A DNA stretch of 54,505 nucleotides from Nocardia cerradoensis NBRC 101014 (GCF_000308535.1 NZ_BAFW01000068.1:1-54505); one strand, 5' to 3'. Positions 25,292 to 34,642 are shown, numbered from the stretch's first letter. Translations and numbers: made by a program. The notes: generated from the sequence alone by a model not told the origin.

Positions 25292-25498
25292 TCAGTCCTC
25301 GCTGTCGGCGCGCTGCCCCACGAACGCCCGCAAGGCCGGGTCCGTGGAGACGATGCGGTCGACCTCGTCGCCGCCGGTGCATTCGAACAGCCCGATCGTC
25401 ACGTGCGCGCCGCGCCGGCCCAGCACTCGCCAGACGCCGCCGCTGTCCTGCCAGCGGATCAGCGCGGCGACGGCGGGGGAGGTCGGCGCGTCGGGCAC
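25292..25498 (-). CDS. Small conserved-looking hypothetical protein
   Basis: A 68-residue protein (PTSPAVAALIRWQDSGGVWRV at the start, CTGGDEVDRIVSTDPALRAF at the end) resembling a short actinobacterial family of unknown function that pairs a Trp-rich strand segment with one cysteine. GTG at 25498 is the only start that fits; its ribosome binding site is weak. It lies 26 bases downstream of the PhlG-like gene on the same strand and so may be cotranscribed with it. Confidence 0.7.
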   Translation of the reverse strand: MPDAPTSPAVAALIRWQDSGGVWRVLGRRGAHVTIGLFECTGGDEVDRIVSTDPALRAFVGQRADSED

Positions 25499-25524
25499 CT
25501 CACCATTGTGACGGCGGGAACCGG

Positions 25525-26442
25525 TCAGGCGAATTCGTGGTACAGCTCGGGCAGGAAGCGAGCCAGATGATTCATCTCCTGCCCGCAGTGCAACAGCAGA
25601 TCGCGCGCGAGGTCGAGTCCGGGGAGCAGGTCGCCGGCGTCGGCGGCGGCACCGCGCTGCACCGCACGCGCGGCGTGCACCGGATCGAGGGTGTGAACGC
25701 CGTAGATGCGCAGGTAGAAGCGACTGCGCATCTCGCATCCACCGGGAATCGGGCGGACCTGGTGGGCCAGCCAGCCCAGATCGACCGGCGCGATGCTGCT
25801 GCCGACCCGGCCGAACACCACGGTGTGCTCGTCGGGCACGGTGAAGCCGTAGGCGACCGGATCGTGGAAGGCGATGGCGAGTTGCTGCAACTTCGGCCCG
25901 ATGTATTCGTCGACGTAGGAGATGTTGCCGATGTACCGCTGCCGGTCCGTAATCGCCGCACCGGTCCGGTCGGCCGCCACCTCCGCGTACCGGTGTGCGT
26001 CCGGATGCCACAGCTTGTATCGGGCCGATTCGACCAGATGCCACCCGAACCACCAGTCCCACATGGCGGCCGTCACCCGCGGCATCTCGGTCCGCACCGC
26101 CACCCAGACGATTCCGGAATCGGTCTGTCCGTAGCCGGTTTCGATCGGCGCGTAGCCGGAGGGACCCAGCTCGGTGGTCAGTGCGGAAAAGGGAGGAATG
26201 CGATCCGGCGGGGTGGGCGGACCCGCGTACGCCGACGTGACCGCCGACTGCGGCGCGACGGTGTGTTCGGTCATGAAACGCGCATACGGCTGGGCGCGAT
26301 CCTGCGCGGAATATCCGCTGTAGCGTGCGTTGTCGGGTCCGTCGGCGCGTGCCAGTGGCGATCGGGCCGCGGCGAGCGCGCCCGCGCCGGCGGCCGCGAG
26401 CGTCAGCGCCCGGCGCCGCGACAGGGCCGAAGGTGTCACCAT
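25525..26442 (-). CDS. Tat-exported PhlG-like (DAPG hydrolase family) protein
   Basis: A 305-residue protein with an N-terminal twin-arginine signal (SRRRALTLAAAG, cleavage likely after ARA near residue 33). The mature part resembles 2,4-diacetylphloroglucinol hydrolase PhlG, a Bet v1-like Zn enzyme that cleaves a C-C bond in an acylated phenol: WDWWFGWHLVES near 128-139, YKLWHPDAH near 143-151, a middle His in IAFHDP and EMRSRFYLR and GQEMNHL toward the end supply His/Glu candidates for the metal. PhlG is cytosolic; export of a homologue is unusual. The natural substrate here is unknown. Confidence 0.75.
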   Translation of the reverse strand: MVTPSALSRRRALTLAAAGAGALAAARSPLARADGPDNARYSGYSAQDRAQPYARFMTEHTVAPQSAVTSAYAGPPTPPDRIPPFSALTTELGPSGYAPIETGYGQTDSGIVWVAVRTEMPRVTAAMWDWWFGWHLVESARYKLWHPDAHRYAEVAADRTGAAITDRQRYIGNISYVDEYIGPKLQQLAIAFHDPVAYGFTVPDEHTVVFGRVGSSIAPVDLGWLAHQVRPIPGGCEMRSRFYLRIYGVHTLDPVHAARAVQRGAAADAGDLLPGLDLARDLLLHCGQEMNHLARFLPELYHEFA

Positions 26443-26596
26443 GCGACGAGGCTACTGCTGGATGCGGCGCGCGCATGTGCCGATCGTGGCGGCTCCCAAC
26501 AGCATTCGTGAACGGCGGCGCGTTCACGGATGGGACGGCGGTCCGATGATGACTTTTCCCAGTACGGCCGCACATCGAGATCATGCGGCCCCCGCG

Positions 26597-26633
26597 GGCC
26601 GTGCGGGTTCGCCGGGCGAGGGGCCGCACGGCC
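26597..26633 (-). terminator. Hairpin downstream of the exported glycine-zipper gene
   Basis: Perfect 10-bp stem (GGCCGTGCGG at 26597-26606, complement at 26624-26633) with a 17-base loop, 13 bases beyond the stop codon on the minus strand. Confidence 0.6.
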
Positions 26634-26646
26634 GCGAGGTTGCCGG

Positions 26647-27189
26647 CTACGGGGTGGAGTAGCCGATCAGGGCGCCGATCCCGGCGCCGATCGGAATGGT
26701 GATCAGGGCGCCGACGCCACCGAGGAAGAAGCCCAGGACCGCACCGATTCCGGCGCCGACCAGGGCGCCGACCCCCGCGTTGTACTGCTTGCGGGCCAGG
26801 GTGTCGGAGGCTTCGTCGATGGCCTGTGCGGTGCGCTCGGTCGCCGACTGCGGCGTCAGCGTCAGCGTGCGGCCGGCATTCTCGACGCGCGGGGTGAGGC
26901 CGACGGTTCCCGAGGCCGTACGCAGGCCGAGCGGAACCGAGGCCACGGCACGGCCGGCGGCATCGATGAGCGTGACCGAATCACCGGTGACGGTGAAGGA
27001 TCCGGCGTCCACGGTGGTCGTCAGACCGGTGTGGTCTGCGGTCGGCGCGGTCACGAAGCCGACGCCCTGTTCGACACCGCGCACCGCGATCTCGGAGGCC
27101 GTGGCCGGTGCGGCCTGCACGACGCCGGCGGCCGCGGTGGTGGCGCCGACGGCCAGCAGCGCGGTGGCGGCGAATTTCTTGGCTCTCAT
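26647..27189 (-). CDS. Exported protein with C-terminal glycine-zipper segment
   Basis: A 180-residue secreted protein with a signal peptide (residues 1-30, cleavage near VQA-AP). The middle is Thr/Val/Ala-rich and beta-like. The last 45 residues are a hydrophobic stretch with regular small residues (GALVGAGIGAVLGFFLGG, then IPIGAGIGALIGY), a glycine-zipper pattern that could insert in a membrane or oligomerise. Such proteins are common in Nocardia but have no assigned function. ATG at 27189 follows GGGGAAAG. Role in the cell envelope is inference from location only. Confidence 0.75.
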   Translation of the reverse strand: MRAKKFAATALLAVGATTAAAGVVQAAPATASEIAVRGVEQGVGFVTAPTADHTGLTTTVDAGSFTVTGDSVTLIDAAGRAVASVPLGLRTASGTVGLTPRVENAGRTLTLTPQSATERTAQAIDEASDTLARKQYNAGVGALVGAGIGAVLGFFLGGVGALITIPIGAGIGALIGYSTP

Positions 27190-27627
27190 GATCTTTCCCC
27201 ACAATCCGTCGGCCCGGCCGGGCCGACATGTCCCCTGTGGCCGGATCTCGGCCGCTCCCATTCTTACCCAGATACCGCGCCGGTGTTCGGTTTCCGATTC
27301 GTGCCGACCGAAACATGCTCCCGCACAATAGGTTTGCTTGCCATTCGCCGAAAAAGCGCACTGTCGGTGCTCGTTACGGACAGCGGCATGCGATCGGCAC
27401 GATTGCCGGCCGGATACTGCGATATTCCCGGCCGCCGATGTCAACCGCCTTCGCCCTCGACTCGACCGACGTCGCCGTTCGCCTTCAACCGCACCGCCGA
27501 GGTGACTCGCCACCACCCGGGTCGGCGTCGAGAACGCTCGGAACTGCGCCGATGGTGGCACTGCGACTCGGCCGCCGGACCGCAACCACCACCGTTTCCA
27601 CCTCCGCTCCCCGTATCGTCGACCGAT
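27190..27627. other. 438-base divergent intergenic region
   Basis: Lies between the exported glycine-zipper gene (minus) and the PucR-type gene (plus) and has lower GC than its surroundings around 27270-27380. It should hold the promoters of both genes. No repeat, RNA gene or convincing reading frame was seen; frames that cross it have no typical codon pattern. Confidence 0.5.
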
Positions 27628-28782
27628 GTGAGCGACGACGACAGTGCGACGCGCCCGCGATTGCGGCCCTCCGCGATCGGCGATCCCGGCGCGTTCGCCG
27701 AACACGTCTGCCACCGGCTCCAGCGCGAGATTCCGGCGTACCGGGGGATTGCCGCATCAGCCCTGGTGCCCTCGATCGCCGACGCGGTGGATCGTCTGAT
27801 CAGCGCCACTTCGGCCGACCGGCCACTGGACGAACAAGAACTCGCGGACTTCCGTGCGTACGGCGCACTGCGTGCGGAACTGGGTGTCCCGCTCGACGCG
27901 ATGCTGCGCGGCTGGCAGATCGTGGTGGGGGAGGTGATCGAACGCATCGGCACCTCCGAACACTGGGCGACCCGGCCGGGCGCGGCGCTGATGTCGGTGC
28001 TGGCAGCCCTGTTGCGCGCCTCGGACGCGGCTACGGTCGCCTACAGCTCCGGCCATCGCGAGGCCGAGGCACAGATCACCCGCCGTCTCGACACCCGGCG
28101 CGACGATATGGTGCGCGCACTGGCCGAAGGCGCGCTACCCGCCGGGGAACTGCGCCGCCGCGCGCAATACATCGGGCTGCGCCTCGACGGTGCGTACGCG
28201 GCCTTCCGCGCGATCACCGATGAACCCGAGCACACCGAATGGGAGTTGCGGCAGCGGCCGGGGTTCCGCCCGCCGCGCGGCGTGGTGGCGATCCTGGACC
28301 GCGATGTGGTCGGCATCTGCGATCCGCACGACGATTCGGCGCCCTCGGCCGGAGTATTCCTCGGCGTCGGTCCGGCCTGTCCGCTCGAAGGGGTTCCGCG
28401 TTCCCTGCGTGTCGCGGGCCGGGTCGCCGAGACCGCCCGGCTGTTCGGCCGAGCGGGCCGCCACACCCTCACCGATCTCGGCGTCCTACCGGCCGTGGTC
28501 GGAGACAGCGATGTGGGCAGCGCCCTGCTGCTGCGCTACATCACTCCGCTCGACGACGCCGAGGCCGGCTCGATACTCGACACCGTCGACGCATATATCG
28601 CCGCCGGCCTCAACGCCAGCGAAACCGGGCATCGGCTGTACCTGCACCACAACACGGTCCGCTATCGGTTGTCCCGATTCGAGGAGCTGACCGGGGCGTC
28701 GCTGAAGGATCCGCACGTGGCGCAGCAGGTGTGGTGGGCGCTGCGCTATCGAGAGCTGAATTCCGGCGCCGCCGAATCCTGA
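27628..28782 (+). CDS. PucR/CdaR family transcriptional regulator
   Basis: A 384-residue regulator with an N-terminal helical sensor-like domain (about 15-160), a degenerate GGDEF-like middle domain (about 165-300) and the PucR C-terminal helix-turn-helix (NASETGHRLYLHHNTVRYRLSRFEELTG, about 330-357). GTG at 27628 is inferred from where the conserved-looking sequence begins; no clear ribosome binding site is present. These regulators often control nearby catabolic genes, but the following gene is 160 bases away, so no target is proposed. Confidence 0.85.
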   Translation: MSDDDSATRPRLRPSAIGDPGAFAEHVCHRLQREIPAYRGIAASALVPSIADAVDRLISATSADRPLDEQELADFRAYGALRAELGVPLDAMLRGWQIVVGEVIERIGTSEHWATRPGAALMSVLAALLRASDAATVAYSSGHREAEAQITRRLDTRRDDMVRALAEGALPAGELRRRAQYIGLRLDGAYAAFRAITDEPEHTEWELRQRPGFRPPRGVVAILDRDVVGICDPHDDSAPSAGVFLGVGPACPLEGVPRSLRVAGRVAETARLFGRAGRHTLTDLGVLPAVVGDSDVGSALLLRYITPLDDAEAGSILDTVDAYIAAGLNASETGHRLYLHHNTVRYRLSRFEELTGASLKDPHVAQQVWWALRYRELNSGAAES

Positions 28783-28944
28783 GCACAAGGGTCACAAGTT
28801 CATGCCCCTCGATTTTGTGAACTATTACGAAACCAATCGGCCGTGCCGGCGGTTGATCGATAGAGGGACCGGATGCGGCGGCCGATAACCGCCGGTCATC
28901 GTCCCGGTATGTCCGTGCGACGCTCGAAAGGCAGAACCGGCATC

Positions 28945-29925
28945 ATGACATTCGCCGATCCGTTCACCGCGGTCTTCGCCGATGCGGTCGAGATGGCCGT
29001 ACGCGCACCCTCGGTGCACAACACTCAGCCGTGGCGGTGGTCGCTGCGCGAGGAGACCATCCACCTGCACGCCGACGAGTCCCGCCAGCTGACCGTGACC
29101 GATCCGGCCCAGCGCGCACTGCTGCTGAGTTGCGGCGCGGCGCTGCACCACATGCGGGTGGCGCTGGCGATGCTCGGCTGGTCCGCACAGGTCGGCTACC
29201 TTCCCGACGACAGCGATCCCGACCACCTCGCGGCGATCACGATGCGCCCGCGCACACCGTCGGGGCGCGATATCGACCTGGCCGCGGCGATCGCCCACCG
29301 GCAGTCCGATCGCCGCCGCTACAGCACCCGTCCGGTGCCGCAGGCGTTCGTGCGTGAGGTGTCCGCCGATGCCCGCGCCTACGGCGCCGCGGCGCGGCAA
29401 ATTCCGCCGGAGTTGCGCCCGGAACTGGCCGACGCCGCCCGGACCGCGACGCTACGGCACGCCGCCGACCCCGCCTATCTGCACGAGCTGGCGGTCTGGA
29501 GTGGGCGGCACGGGACCTCCGACGGCGTTCCGGCCGCGAACACCCCCGCGCCGCGGCCCGACGACGAGATCGCCAAGCGGCGGTTCGAGTCGCCGGAGCT
29601 GGCCGACCCCGCCACCGAGCCCGAGGCCGCCGAATGGCTGGTGGTGTGCACGACCGGCGACGACCGCCTCGCGCGGCTGCGCGCGGGGGAGGCCGTGAGC
29701 GCGTTGCTGTTGTCGGCGACCACGCTGGGCCTGTCGTCGAGTCTGCAGTCCGAACCGCTGGCCATGCCGGATCTGCGCGCCGAAATGCGCCGCCACGTGC
29801 TCGCCGAATGCGCGTACCCGCAGACGATGGTGCGGCTGGGCTGGCTGCCCTCCGGCGCCGCACCACTGCCGCATACGCCACGGCGGCCGGTCACCGAGGT
29901 GACCGCGGCCGCCGTGGCGTACTGA
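28945..29925 (+). CDS. Acg-type nitroreductase family protein
   Basis: A 326-residue protein of the duplicated nitroreductase-fold family that includes mycobacterial Acg (Rv2032) and Rv3131. Typical features are APSVHNTQPWRW near residues 20-31, GAALHHMRVAL in the first half and a second nitroreductase-like half with LLLSATTLGLSSSLQSEPL near 255-273. Acg binds FMN but appears to have lost nitroreductase activity and to sequester the cofactor. ATG at 28945 matches the expected N-terminus; ATG at 28909 is possible. I found no DosR box upstream, unlike the mycobacterial genes. Confidence 0.82.
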   Translation: MTFADPFTAVFADAVEMAVRAPSVHNTQPWRWSLREETIHLHADESRQLTVTDPAQRALLLSCGAALHHMRVALAMLGWSAQVGYLPDDSDPDHLAAITMRPRTPSGRDIDLAAAIAHRQSDRRRYSTRPVPQAFVREVSADARAYGAAARQIPPELRPELADAARTATLRHAADPAYLHELAVWSGRHGTSDGVPAANTPAPRPDDEIAKRRFESPELADPATEPEAAEWLVVCTTGDDRLARLRAGEAVSALLLSATTLGLSSSLQSEPLAMPDLRAEMRRHVLAECAYPQTMVRLGWLPSGAAPLPHTPRRPVTEVTAAAVAY

Positions 29926-29935
29926 TCGCGGCCCG

Positions 29936-30970
29936 TCAGAGCCCGGCGTCGGCGGCGATCTCGCGGGCGTGGGCGATGATCGCGTCGATGCGTTCGACGG
30001 TCGGCGTGCCCGCGGCGGCCTTGTTGCCCGGCGTATCGGCCGCGCGCCGCATCACCCCCTCGGCGATGATCGCGAGTTTCCACAATCCGAGCACATGCCA
30101 GAAGGTGAGGGCGTCGCGATCGCGTCCGGTCTCGTCGAGGTAGGCGCGCGCCATCTCGGCTCGATTCGGGAAGCCCGGCAGTGCCGAGGCCGGGAAGTCG
30201 CCGCCGATGTCCTCGCCGGGCTGGACCCAGTAGGCGAGCAGACTCCCCATATCCGCGAGCGGATCGCCGAGGGTGGACAGTTCCCAGTCCAGTGCGGCCA
30301 CCACCGCGCCGCTGTCCCGGGAGGTGATCACGTTGCGCAGATGGAAGTCACCGTGCACCAGCGTCGTTTCCCGTTGCGGCGGAATCGATTCGGCGAGCCG
30401 GCGGGTGAGGTCGTCGAGTTCGGGCACCTCGCGGGTGCGCGACTGCTCCCACTGCCGCGACCACCGATTCAGCTGCCGCTGCGCATACGGTTTGTGACTG
30501 GCCAGATCCGCCAGCCCCACCGCCTCGAGATCGACCGCGTGGATGCGCGCCAGCGTGTGGGTCAGGGATTCGGCGATGGCCAGGCGTCGCTGCGGGGTCA
30601 GCGACTCCGCGACCTCCATGGTGTCCACGACCTGTCCGTCGACGTATTCCATCAGCACCACCGGCGCGTCACAGACCTCGGAGTCGGTGGTGACGGCGAT
30701 GATTCCGGGCACCGGGACATCGGTGCCGGCCAGCGCCGACATGATCCGCGACTCGCGCACCACATCGTGCGCGGAGGCCAGCAGCCGGCCCAGCGGCGGG
30801 CGCCGCAGCACCCACCGGTGCCCGGCGTCGTCGCCGACCAGATAGGTGAGATTGGACTGGCCGAGACCGATGCGGGTGAACGTCGGGACGCCGGTCGGCC
30901 CGACGCCCAGCCCATCGATCCACCGGGTGATCGCCGCGGTGTCGATTCCGCGGAGCTGCTGCAGGGTCAC
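29936..30970 (-). CDS. APH-like phosphotransferase family kinase
   Basis: A 344-residue aminoglycoside-phosphotransferase/choline-kinase fold protein. Seen: nucleotide loop GLGQSNLTYLV (34-44), VLRRPPLG with the ATP Lys replaced by Arg as is common in this subgroup, catalytic loop VHGDFHLRNVI (210-220) and the metal DWELSTLGDPLADMG (234-248). This subgroup is linked to acyl-CoA dehydrogenases; in animals the two are fused (ACAD10/11), where the kinase acts on 4-hydroxyacyl-CoA. It overlaps the SDR gene by ATGA and is last in a four-gene operon. Confidence 0.9.
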   Translation of the reverse strand: MTLQQLRGIDTAAITRWIDGLGVGPTGVPTFTRIGLGQSNLTYLVGDDAGHRWVLRRPPLGRLLASAHDVVRESRIMSALAGTDVPVPGIIAVTTDSEVCDAPVVLMEYVDGQVVDTMEVAESLTPQRRLAIAESLTHTLARIHAVDLEAVGLADLASHKPYAQRQLNRWSRQWEQSRTREVPELDDLTRRLAESIPPQRETTLVHGDFHLRNVITSRDSGAVVAALDWELSTLGDPLADMGSLLAYWVQPGEDIGGDFPASALPGFPNRAEMARAYLDETGRDRDALTFWHVLGLWKLAIIAEGVMRRAADTPGNKAAAGTPTVERIDAIIAHAREIAADAGL

Positions 30971-31737
30971 GGCGCCGTCCGGAATGCCGCGGGGTGGCCG
31001 AGTCGCTGCCCGCCGTCGATGACCATCACCTCACCGGTGATCCATTGCGCCGCGTCGGACACCAGGAACGCGATGGCCGAGCCGATATCGTCGGGTTCAC
31101 CGATCCGGTCCAGGGCGGTCGCGTCGGCCACCAGATTCTCGTGCTCACGCCACAGCGCTTCGGCGAGTTTGGTCCGCACCACACCGGGCGCGACGGCGTT
31201 GACCCGGACCCGCGGGGACAGCTCCAGCGCCATCTGCTTGGTGAGGTGGATGAGCGCCGCCTTGGAGCCGTTGTAGAGGCCGAGGTTCGCCTCGAAACCC
31301 ATCCCGCCGATCGAGGCGGTGTTCACGACGGCGCCGCCGTGTTCACCCATCCACGCCTTGGTCGCGAGCGAGGTCCACAGGATCGGCGCCCACAGGTTGA
31401 CGTCGAAGATCTTGGCGAACCGGCCGTGGTCCTGATCGATCACCGGGCCGAACGCCGGATTGGTGCCGGCGTTGTTGACCAGGATGTCGACGCTGCCGAA
31501 CCGCTCGAGGGTGCGGTCGATGCAGGCGCGCGCGGCATCCTCGTCGACGGCGTGCGCGGCGATACCGAGCGCGCTGCCCTGTACCTGCGCGGCCGCGGCG
31601 TCGGCCGATTCCTGATCCCGCGAGGTCAGCACCACATCGGCCCCGGCCGCGGCGAGGGCCTGCGCGGTCGCGAGGCCGATGCCGCGCGAGGCGCCGGTGA
31701 CGATCGCGGTGCGGCCGGTCAGATCCGCATTCGGCAT
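30967..31737 (-). CDS. Short-chain dehydrogenase/reductase (SDR)
   Basis: A 256-residue classical SDR. Cofactor motif TGASRGIG at 14-21, NNAGTNP at 86-92 and the catalytic YNGSKAAL with Tyr and Lys near 155-159, preceded by the Ser in NTASIGG. A TSRD after the second strand suggests NADP rather than NAD. It starts one base after the acyl-CoA dehydrogenase stop and is likely to oxidise or reduce a hydroxyacyl intermediate of the same pathway. Confidence 0.92.
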   Translation of the reverse strand: MPNADLTGRTAIVTGASRGIGLATAQALAAAGADVVLTSRDQESADAAAAQVQGSALGIAAHAVDEDAARACIDRTLERFGSVDILVNNAGTNPAFGPVIDQDHGRFAKIFDVNLWAPILWTSLATKAWMGEHGGAVVNTASIGGMGFEANLGLYNGSKAALIHLTKQMALELSPRVRVNAVAPGVVRTKLAEALWREHENLVADATALDRIGEPDDIGSAIAFLVSDAAQWITGEVMVIDGGQRLGHPAAFRTAP

Positions 31738-31738
31738 A

Positions 31739-32962
31739 TCAGTTGTCCGCCTTCACATCTCGATACTTGCGCAGTTCCTGCCGGGCCAGCGTGCGCTTGT
31801 GCACCTCGTCGGGCCCGTCGGCCAGCCGCAGCGTGCGCAGATGCGCCCACGCCATGGCGAGCGGGAAGTCGTCGGTGACACCGGCGCCGCCGTGGACCTG
31901 GATGGCCCGGTCGACGATCTTCAGGGCGATATTGGGCGCGGCCACCTTGATCGCGGCGATCTCGGTGCGGGCTTCCTTGTTGCCGACGGTGTCCATCAGA
32001 TAGGCCGCTTTCAGGGTCAGCAGCCGGATCATCTCGATATCGATGCGCGCCTCGGCGATCCAGTCCTGGATATTGGCGTTGGCGGCGATCGGCTTGCCGA
32101 AGGTGATGCGCGTGCTCGCGCGCCGGCACATCAATTCCAGTGCGCGCTCGGCCATTCCGATGGCCCGCATGCAGTGGTGGATGCGGCCGGGGCCGAGCCG
32201 GGCCTGGCTGATCGCGAAGCCCTCACCCTCGCCCTTCAGCACGTCCTTCAGCGGTACCCGGACATTCTGGAAATCGATCTCGGCATGTCCTTCGCGGTCC
32301 TGGTAGCCGAAGACCGGCAAGCCGCGCATGACGGTCACGCCCGGGGCGTCGATGGGGACGACCATCATCGACTGCTGGCGGTGCGGCGCGGCGTCGGGAT
32401 CGGTCTTGCCCATCACGATCAGCACGGTGCAGTTCGGATGCAGCGCGTTGGAGGCGAACCACTTGCGGCCGTTGAGGACGTACTCGTCGCCGTCGCGCAC
32501 CATCGACAGTTCGACATTGGTGGCGTCGGAGCTGGCGACCGCGGGTTCGGTCATCGCGAACGCCGAGCGGATCGTGCCGGCCAGCAGCGGCTTCAGGTAC
32601 TTGTCCTTGTGCTCGTGGGTGCCGAAGAGCGTGAAGACCTCCATATTTCCGGTGTCGGGGGCATTGCAGTTGCAGGCCTCCGGCGCCAGGTGGCTGCGGC
32701 CCATGATCTCGGCCAGCGGTGCGTACTCGAGGTTGGTCAGGCCCGGACCCCATTCCGGATAGGGGTGGAACAGATTCCACAGTCCGCGCCGCTGCGCCTC
32801 GGCCTTGAGCTCCTCGAGGATCGGCGGCTGGAAGTGCGGATCACCGGCGGCGCGCATCTGCTCGTCGTAGACGGCCTCTGCGGGGTAGACGTGCGAATCC
32901 ATGAACTCCAGCAGCTGGGCGCGATATTTCTCGGCCCGCTCGGAGATGTCGAACATCGACAT
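31739..32962 (-). CDS. Acyl-CoA dehydrogenase, ACAD10/11-like
   Basis: A 407-residue FAD-dependent acyl-CoA dehydrogenase. The substrate/FAD segment [16 protein letters not shown] (about 154-169), the [11 protein letters not shown] strand, and the C-terminal [15 protein letters not shown] (about 355-369) are clear. The length and the N-terminal segment match the longer ACAD10/11-like group rather than short-chain dehydrogenases. It follows the upstream SDR after 37 bases with AGGAG before its ATG. Together with the kinase and two SDRs it suggests catabolism of a hydroxylated or branched acyl-CoA. Confidence 0.92.
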   Translation of the reverse strand: MSMFDISERAEKYRAQLLEFMDSHVYPAEAVYDEQMRAAGDPHFQPPILEELKAEAQRRGLWNLFHPYPEWGPGLTNLEYAPLAEIMGRSHLAPEACNCNAPDTGNMEVFTLFGTHEHKDKYLKPLLAGTIRSAFAMTEPAVASSDATNVELSMVRDGDEYVLNGRKWFASNALHPNCTVLIVMGKTDPDAAPHRQQSMMVVPIDAPGVTVMRGLPVFGYQDREGHAEIDFQNVRVPLKDVLKGEGEGFAISQARLGPGRIHHCMRAIGMAERALELMCRRASTRITFGKPIAANANIQDWIAEARIDIEMIRLLTLKAAYLMDTVGNKEARTEIAAIKVAAPNIALKIVDRAIQVHGGAGVTDDFPLAMAWAHLRTLRLADGPDEVHKRTLARQELRKYRDVKADN

Positions 32963-32999
32963 GTGATCTCCTGATCGTTGTGAAATCTGGTGTGCGGCT

Positions 33000-33818
33000 T
33001 CAGTTCTCGTCGAGCAGGCTGTGCTGGTAGCGGCGCATGCCGGCCAGCCAGCGGTCGTAGTCGGATCCCTTGCGCCGGTACATCTCGAGCACGCTCGGAT
33101 GCGGAAGGATCAGGAACTGCTCGGTGTCGATCGCGGCCAGTACCGCGTCGGCGACCTGCGCGGGTTCGAGTACCTCGCCCGCGGCGGTCACCGCCCGGGT
33201 CGAGGCCTCGCCGAGCCGATCGCCGGAGTCGCGCCCGGCGTACAGCAGGGGCGTGTCGACCCCCATGGGGCACAGGCAGCTGACTCGAATTCCCTTGTCG
33301 CCGTATGTGACCGACAACCATTCGGCGAAGCCGACGGCGGCGTGTTTGGTCACCGAGTAGGTGGCCGACCCGATCTGGGTGAGCAGTCCGGCCGCCGAGG
33401 CGGTGCTGACGAAGTACCCCTCACCGCGCTCGAGCCACTGCGGCACGAGCTGGGTGGCGGCGCGGATGTGCGCGCGCACGTTGACATCGAAGGAGCGGTC
33501 CCAGTCGGCCTCGGCGACTTCGAGCCCGACCGCACCGGCGATGCCGGCGTTCGCGAAATACAGGTCGACCGGGCCGAACGTCTTCTCCGCCAGCGTGATC
33601 AGGTTTGCGATCGCCTCCGGATCGCTGACGTCGGCGCCCGCGCTCACGCAGGCGCCGGGATGCTCGGCCGCCACCGCGTCGGCGACGCTCTTCGCGGCGG
33701 CCTCGTCGAGATCGGCGACGACGACCCGCGCGCCCGCGGCGGCGAGGCGGGCGGCGAGCGCACCACCGATACCGCCTCCGCCGCCGGTCACGATGGCCAC
33801 TTTCTGCGCAACCTGCAC
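33000..33818 (-). CDS. Short-chain dehydrogenase/reductase (SDR)
   Basis: A 272-residue SDR, first gene of the kinase/dehydrogenase operon. Motifs: [12 protein letters not shown] at 11-22, VADLDEA after the second strand (an acidic residue, favouring NAD), ANAGIAG near 88-94 and YSVTKHA with catalytic Tyr/Lys near 155-160. GTG/ATG choice is not an issue: ATG at 33818 begins the first strand. The promoter region carries a palindrome likely bound by the TetR protein encoded upstream. Confidence 0.92.
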   Translation of the reverse strand: MQVAQKVAIVTGGGGGIGGALAARLAAAGARVVVADLDEAAAKSVADAVAAEHPGACVSAGADVSDPEAIANLITLAEKTFGPVDLYFANAGIAGAVGLEVAEADWDRSFDVNVRAHIRAATQLVPQWLERGEGYFVSTASAAGLLTQIGSATYSVTKHAAVGFAEWLSVTYGDKGIRVSCLCPMGVDTPLLYAGRDSGDRLGEASTRAVTAAGEVLEPAQVADAVLAAIDTEQFLILPHPSVLEMYRRKGSDYDRWLAGMRRYQHSLLDEN

Positions 33819-33860
33819 TGCCGTACCCCTGTCCCTGTCCGTGATGTCACCTCACCGTAG

Positions 33861-33876
33861 TTGAGGTCGACGTCAA
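33861..33876. promoter_or_regulatory. Palindromic operator of the SDR/ACAD operon
   Basis: TTGAGGTCGACGTCAA is a 16-bp palindrome with only one mismatched pair, 42 bases upstream of the SDR start. GTGATGTCAC at 33841-33850 is a second, shorter inverted repeat. Both are plausible sites for the TetR protein encoded 80 bases upstream. Confidence 0.5.
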
Positions 33877-33955
33877 GTTCAATTTCGGGTCTGCGCGGAC
33901 GCCGCACTCAGCTGTTGTAGCAGGTCTGCGCCGTGCCGAAGGGTGAAACGGCGAG

Positions 33956-34642
33956 TCAGGACTTGGCCGGGATACGCAGCGCGTTGACCCACAACCGGGT
34001 CGCGGTGTAGGTCAGCTCGTCCAGGTCGACCGGACGGTCGGTGTCGTCACCGCCCACGAAATGCCCGAAGGCCAGGCGGCTCACCATTCCGGAGAGGGCG
34101 CGCGAGGCGAGGAGCGGATCCAGCTCCGGATCGGCCAGTCCCCGCCGTTGCAGCGATTCGATACTGCGCGCGTTGCGGTCGATGAACGCCTCGGCGCGGC
34201 GCTGGCGCAGCACCCGGAATTCGGGATCGATATTGGCGACCTGTTCCAGCAGACCCATGAGTTTGGCGTTGCGCTGATAGGCCTCGAAATAGGCGCGGTT
34301 GCTCGCGGCGACGACCGCGGCCGGATCGTCGGCCTCGGGCACATGCGGCATCCCCGGATGCAACATGTCCTCCTGGGCGATCTCCAGGACCGCCGCGAAG
34401 ATCTCCTCCTTGCTGGAGAAATACGTATAGAACGTGCCGGAGGAGCAATGGGCCGCGGTCGTGATGTCGACCAGCCGGGTGTCGAGATAGCCACTGGTCT
34501 CGAAGACCCGGCGGGCGGCGGCGATCAGCGCCGAGCGGGTGCGCAGCCCGCGTTCGGTGGTCGGCAATTCCCGCAGCAGGGAAGTTCGGGCCATCGACGG
34601 CGCCGTGTCCGTACTGCGACCATCCTCGCCGAACTTTCCCAT
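33956..34642 (-). CDS. TetR family regulator of the SDR/ACAD operon
   Basis: A 228-residue TetR-type regulator with the helix-turn-helix at about 34-82 (RSALIAAARRVFETSGY, then HCSSGTFYTYFSSKEE). It is transcribed toward the operon it probably controls, 137 bases away. ATG at 34642 gives an N-terminal extension of about 16 residues; ATG at 34594 (MARTSLLREL) is an alternative. The helical ligand domain resembles those of acyl-CoA-responsive regulators, but this cannot be proven from sequence. Confidence 0.88.
   Translation of the reverse strand: MGKFGEDGRSTDTAPSMARTSLLRELPTTERGLRTRSALIAAARRVFETSGYLDTRLVDITTAAHCSSGTFYTYFSSKEEIFAAVLEIAQEDMLHPGMPHVPEADDPAAVVAASNRAYFEAYQRNAKLMGLLEQVANIDPEFRVLRQRRAEAFIDRNARSIESLQRRGLADPELDPLLASRALSGMVSRLAFGHFVGGDDTDRPVDLDELTYTATRLWVNALRIPAKS

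Noticed and set aside
28783..28944. DosR box upstream of the Acg-type gene, as in mycobacteria
   Set aside because: Only scattered GGGAC fragments; no palindrome with the expected spacing.
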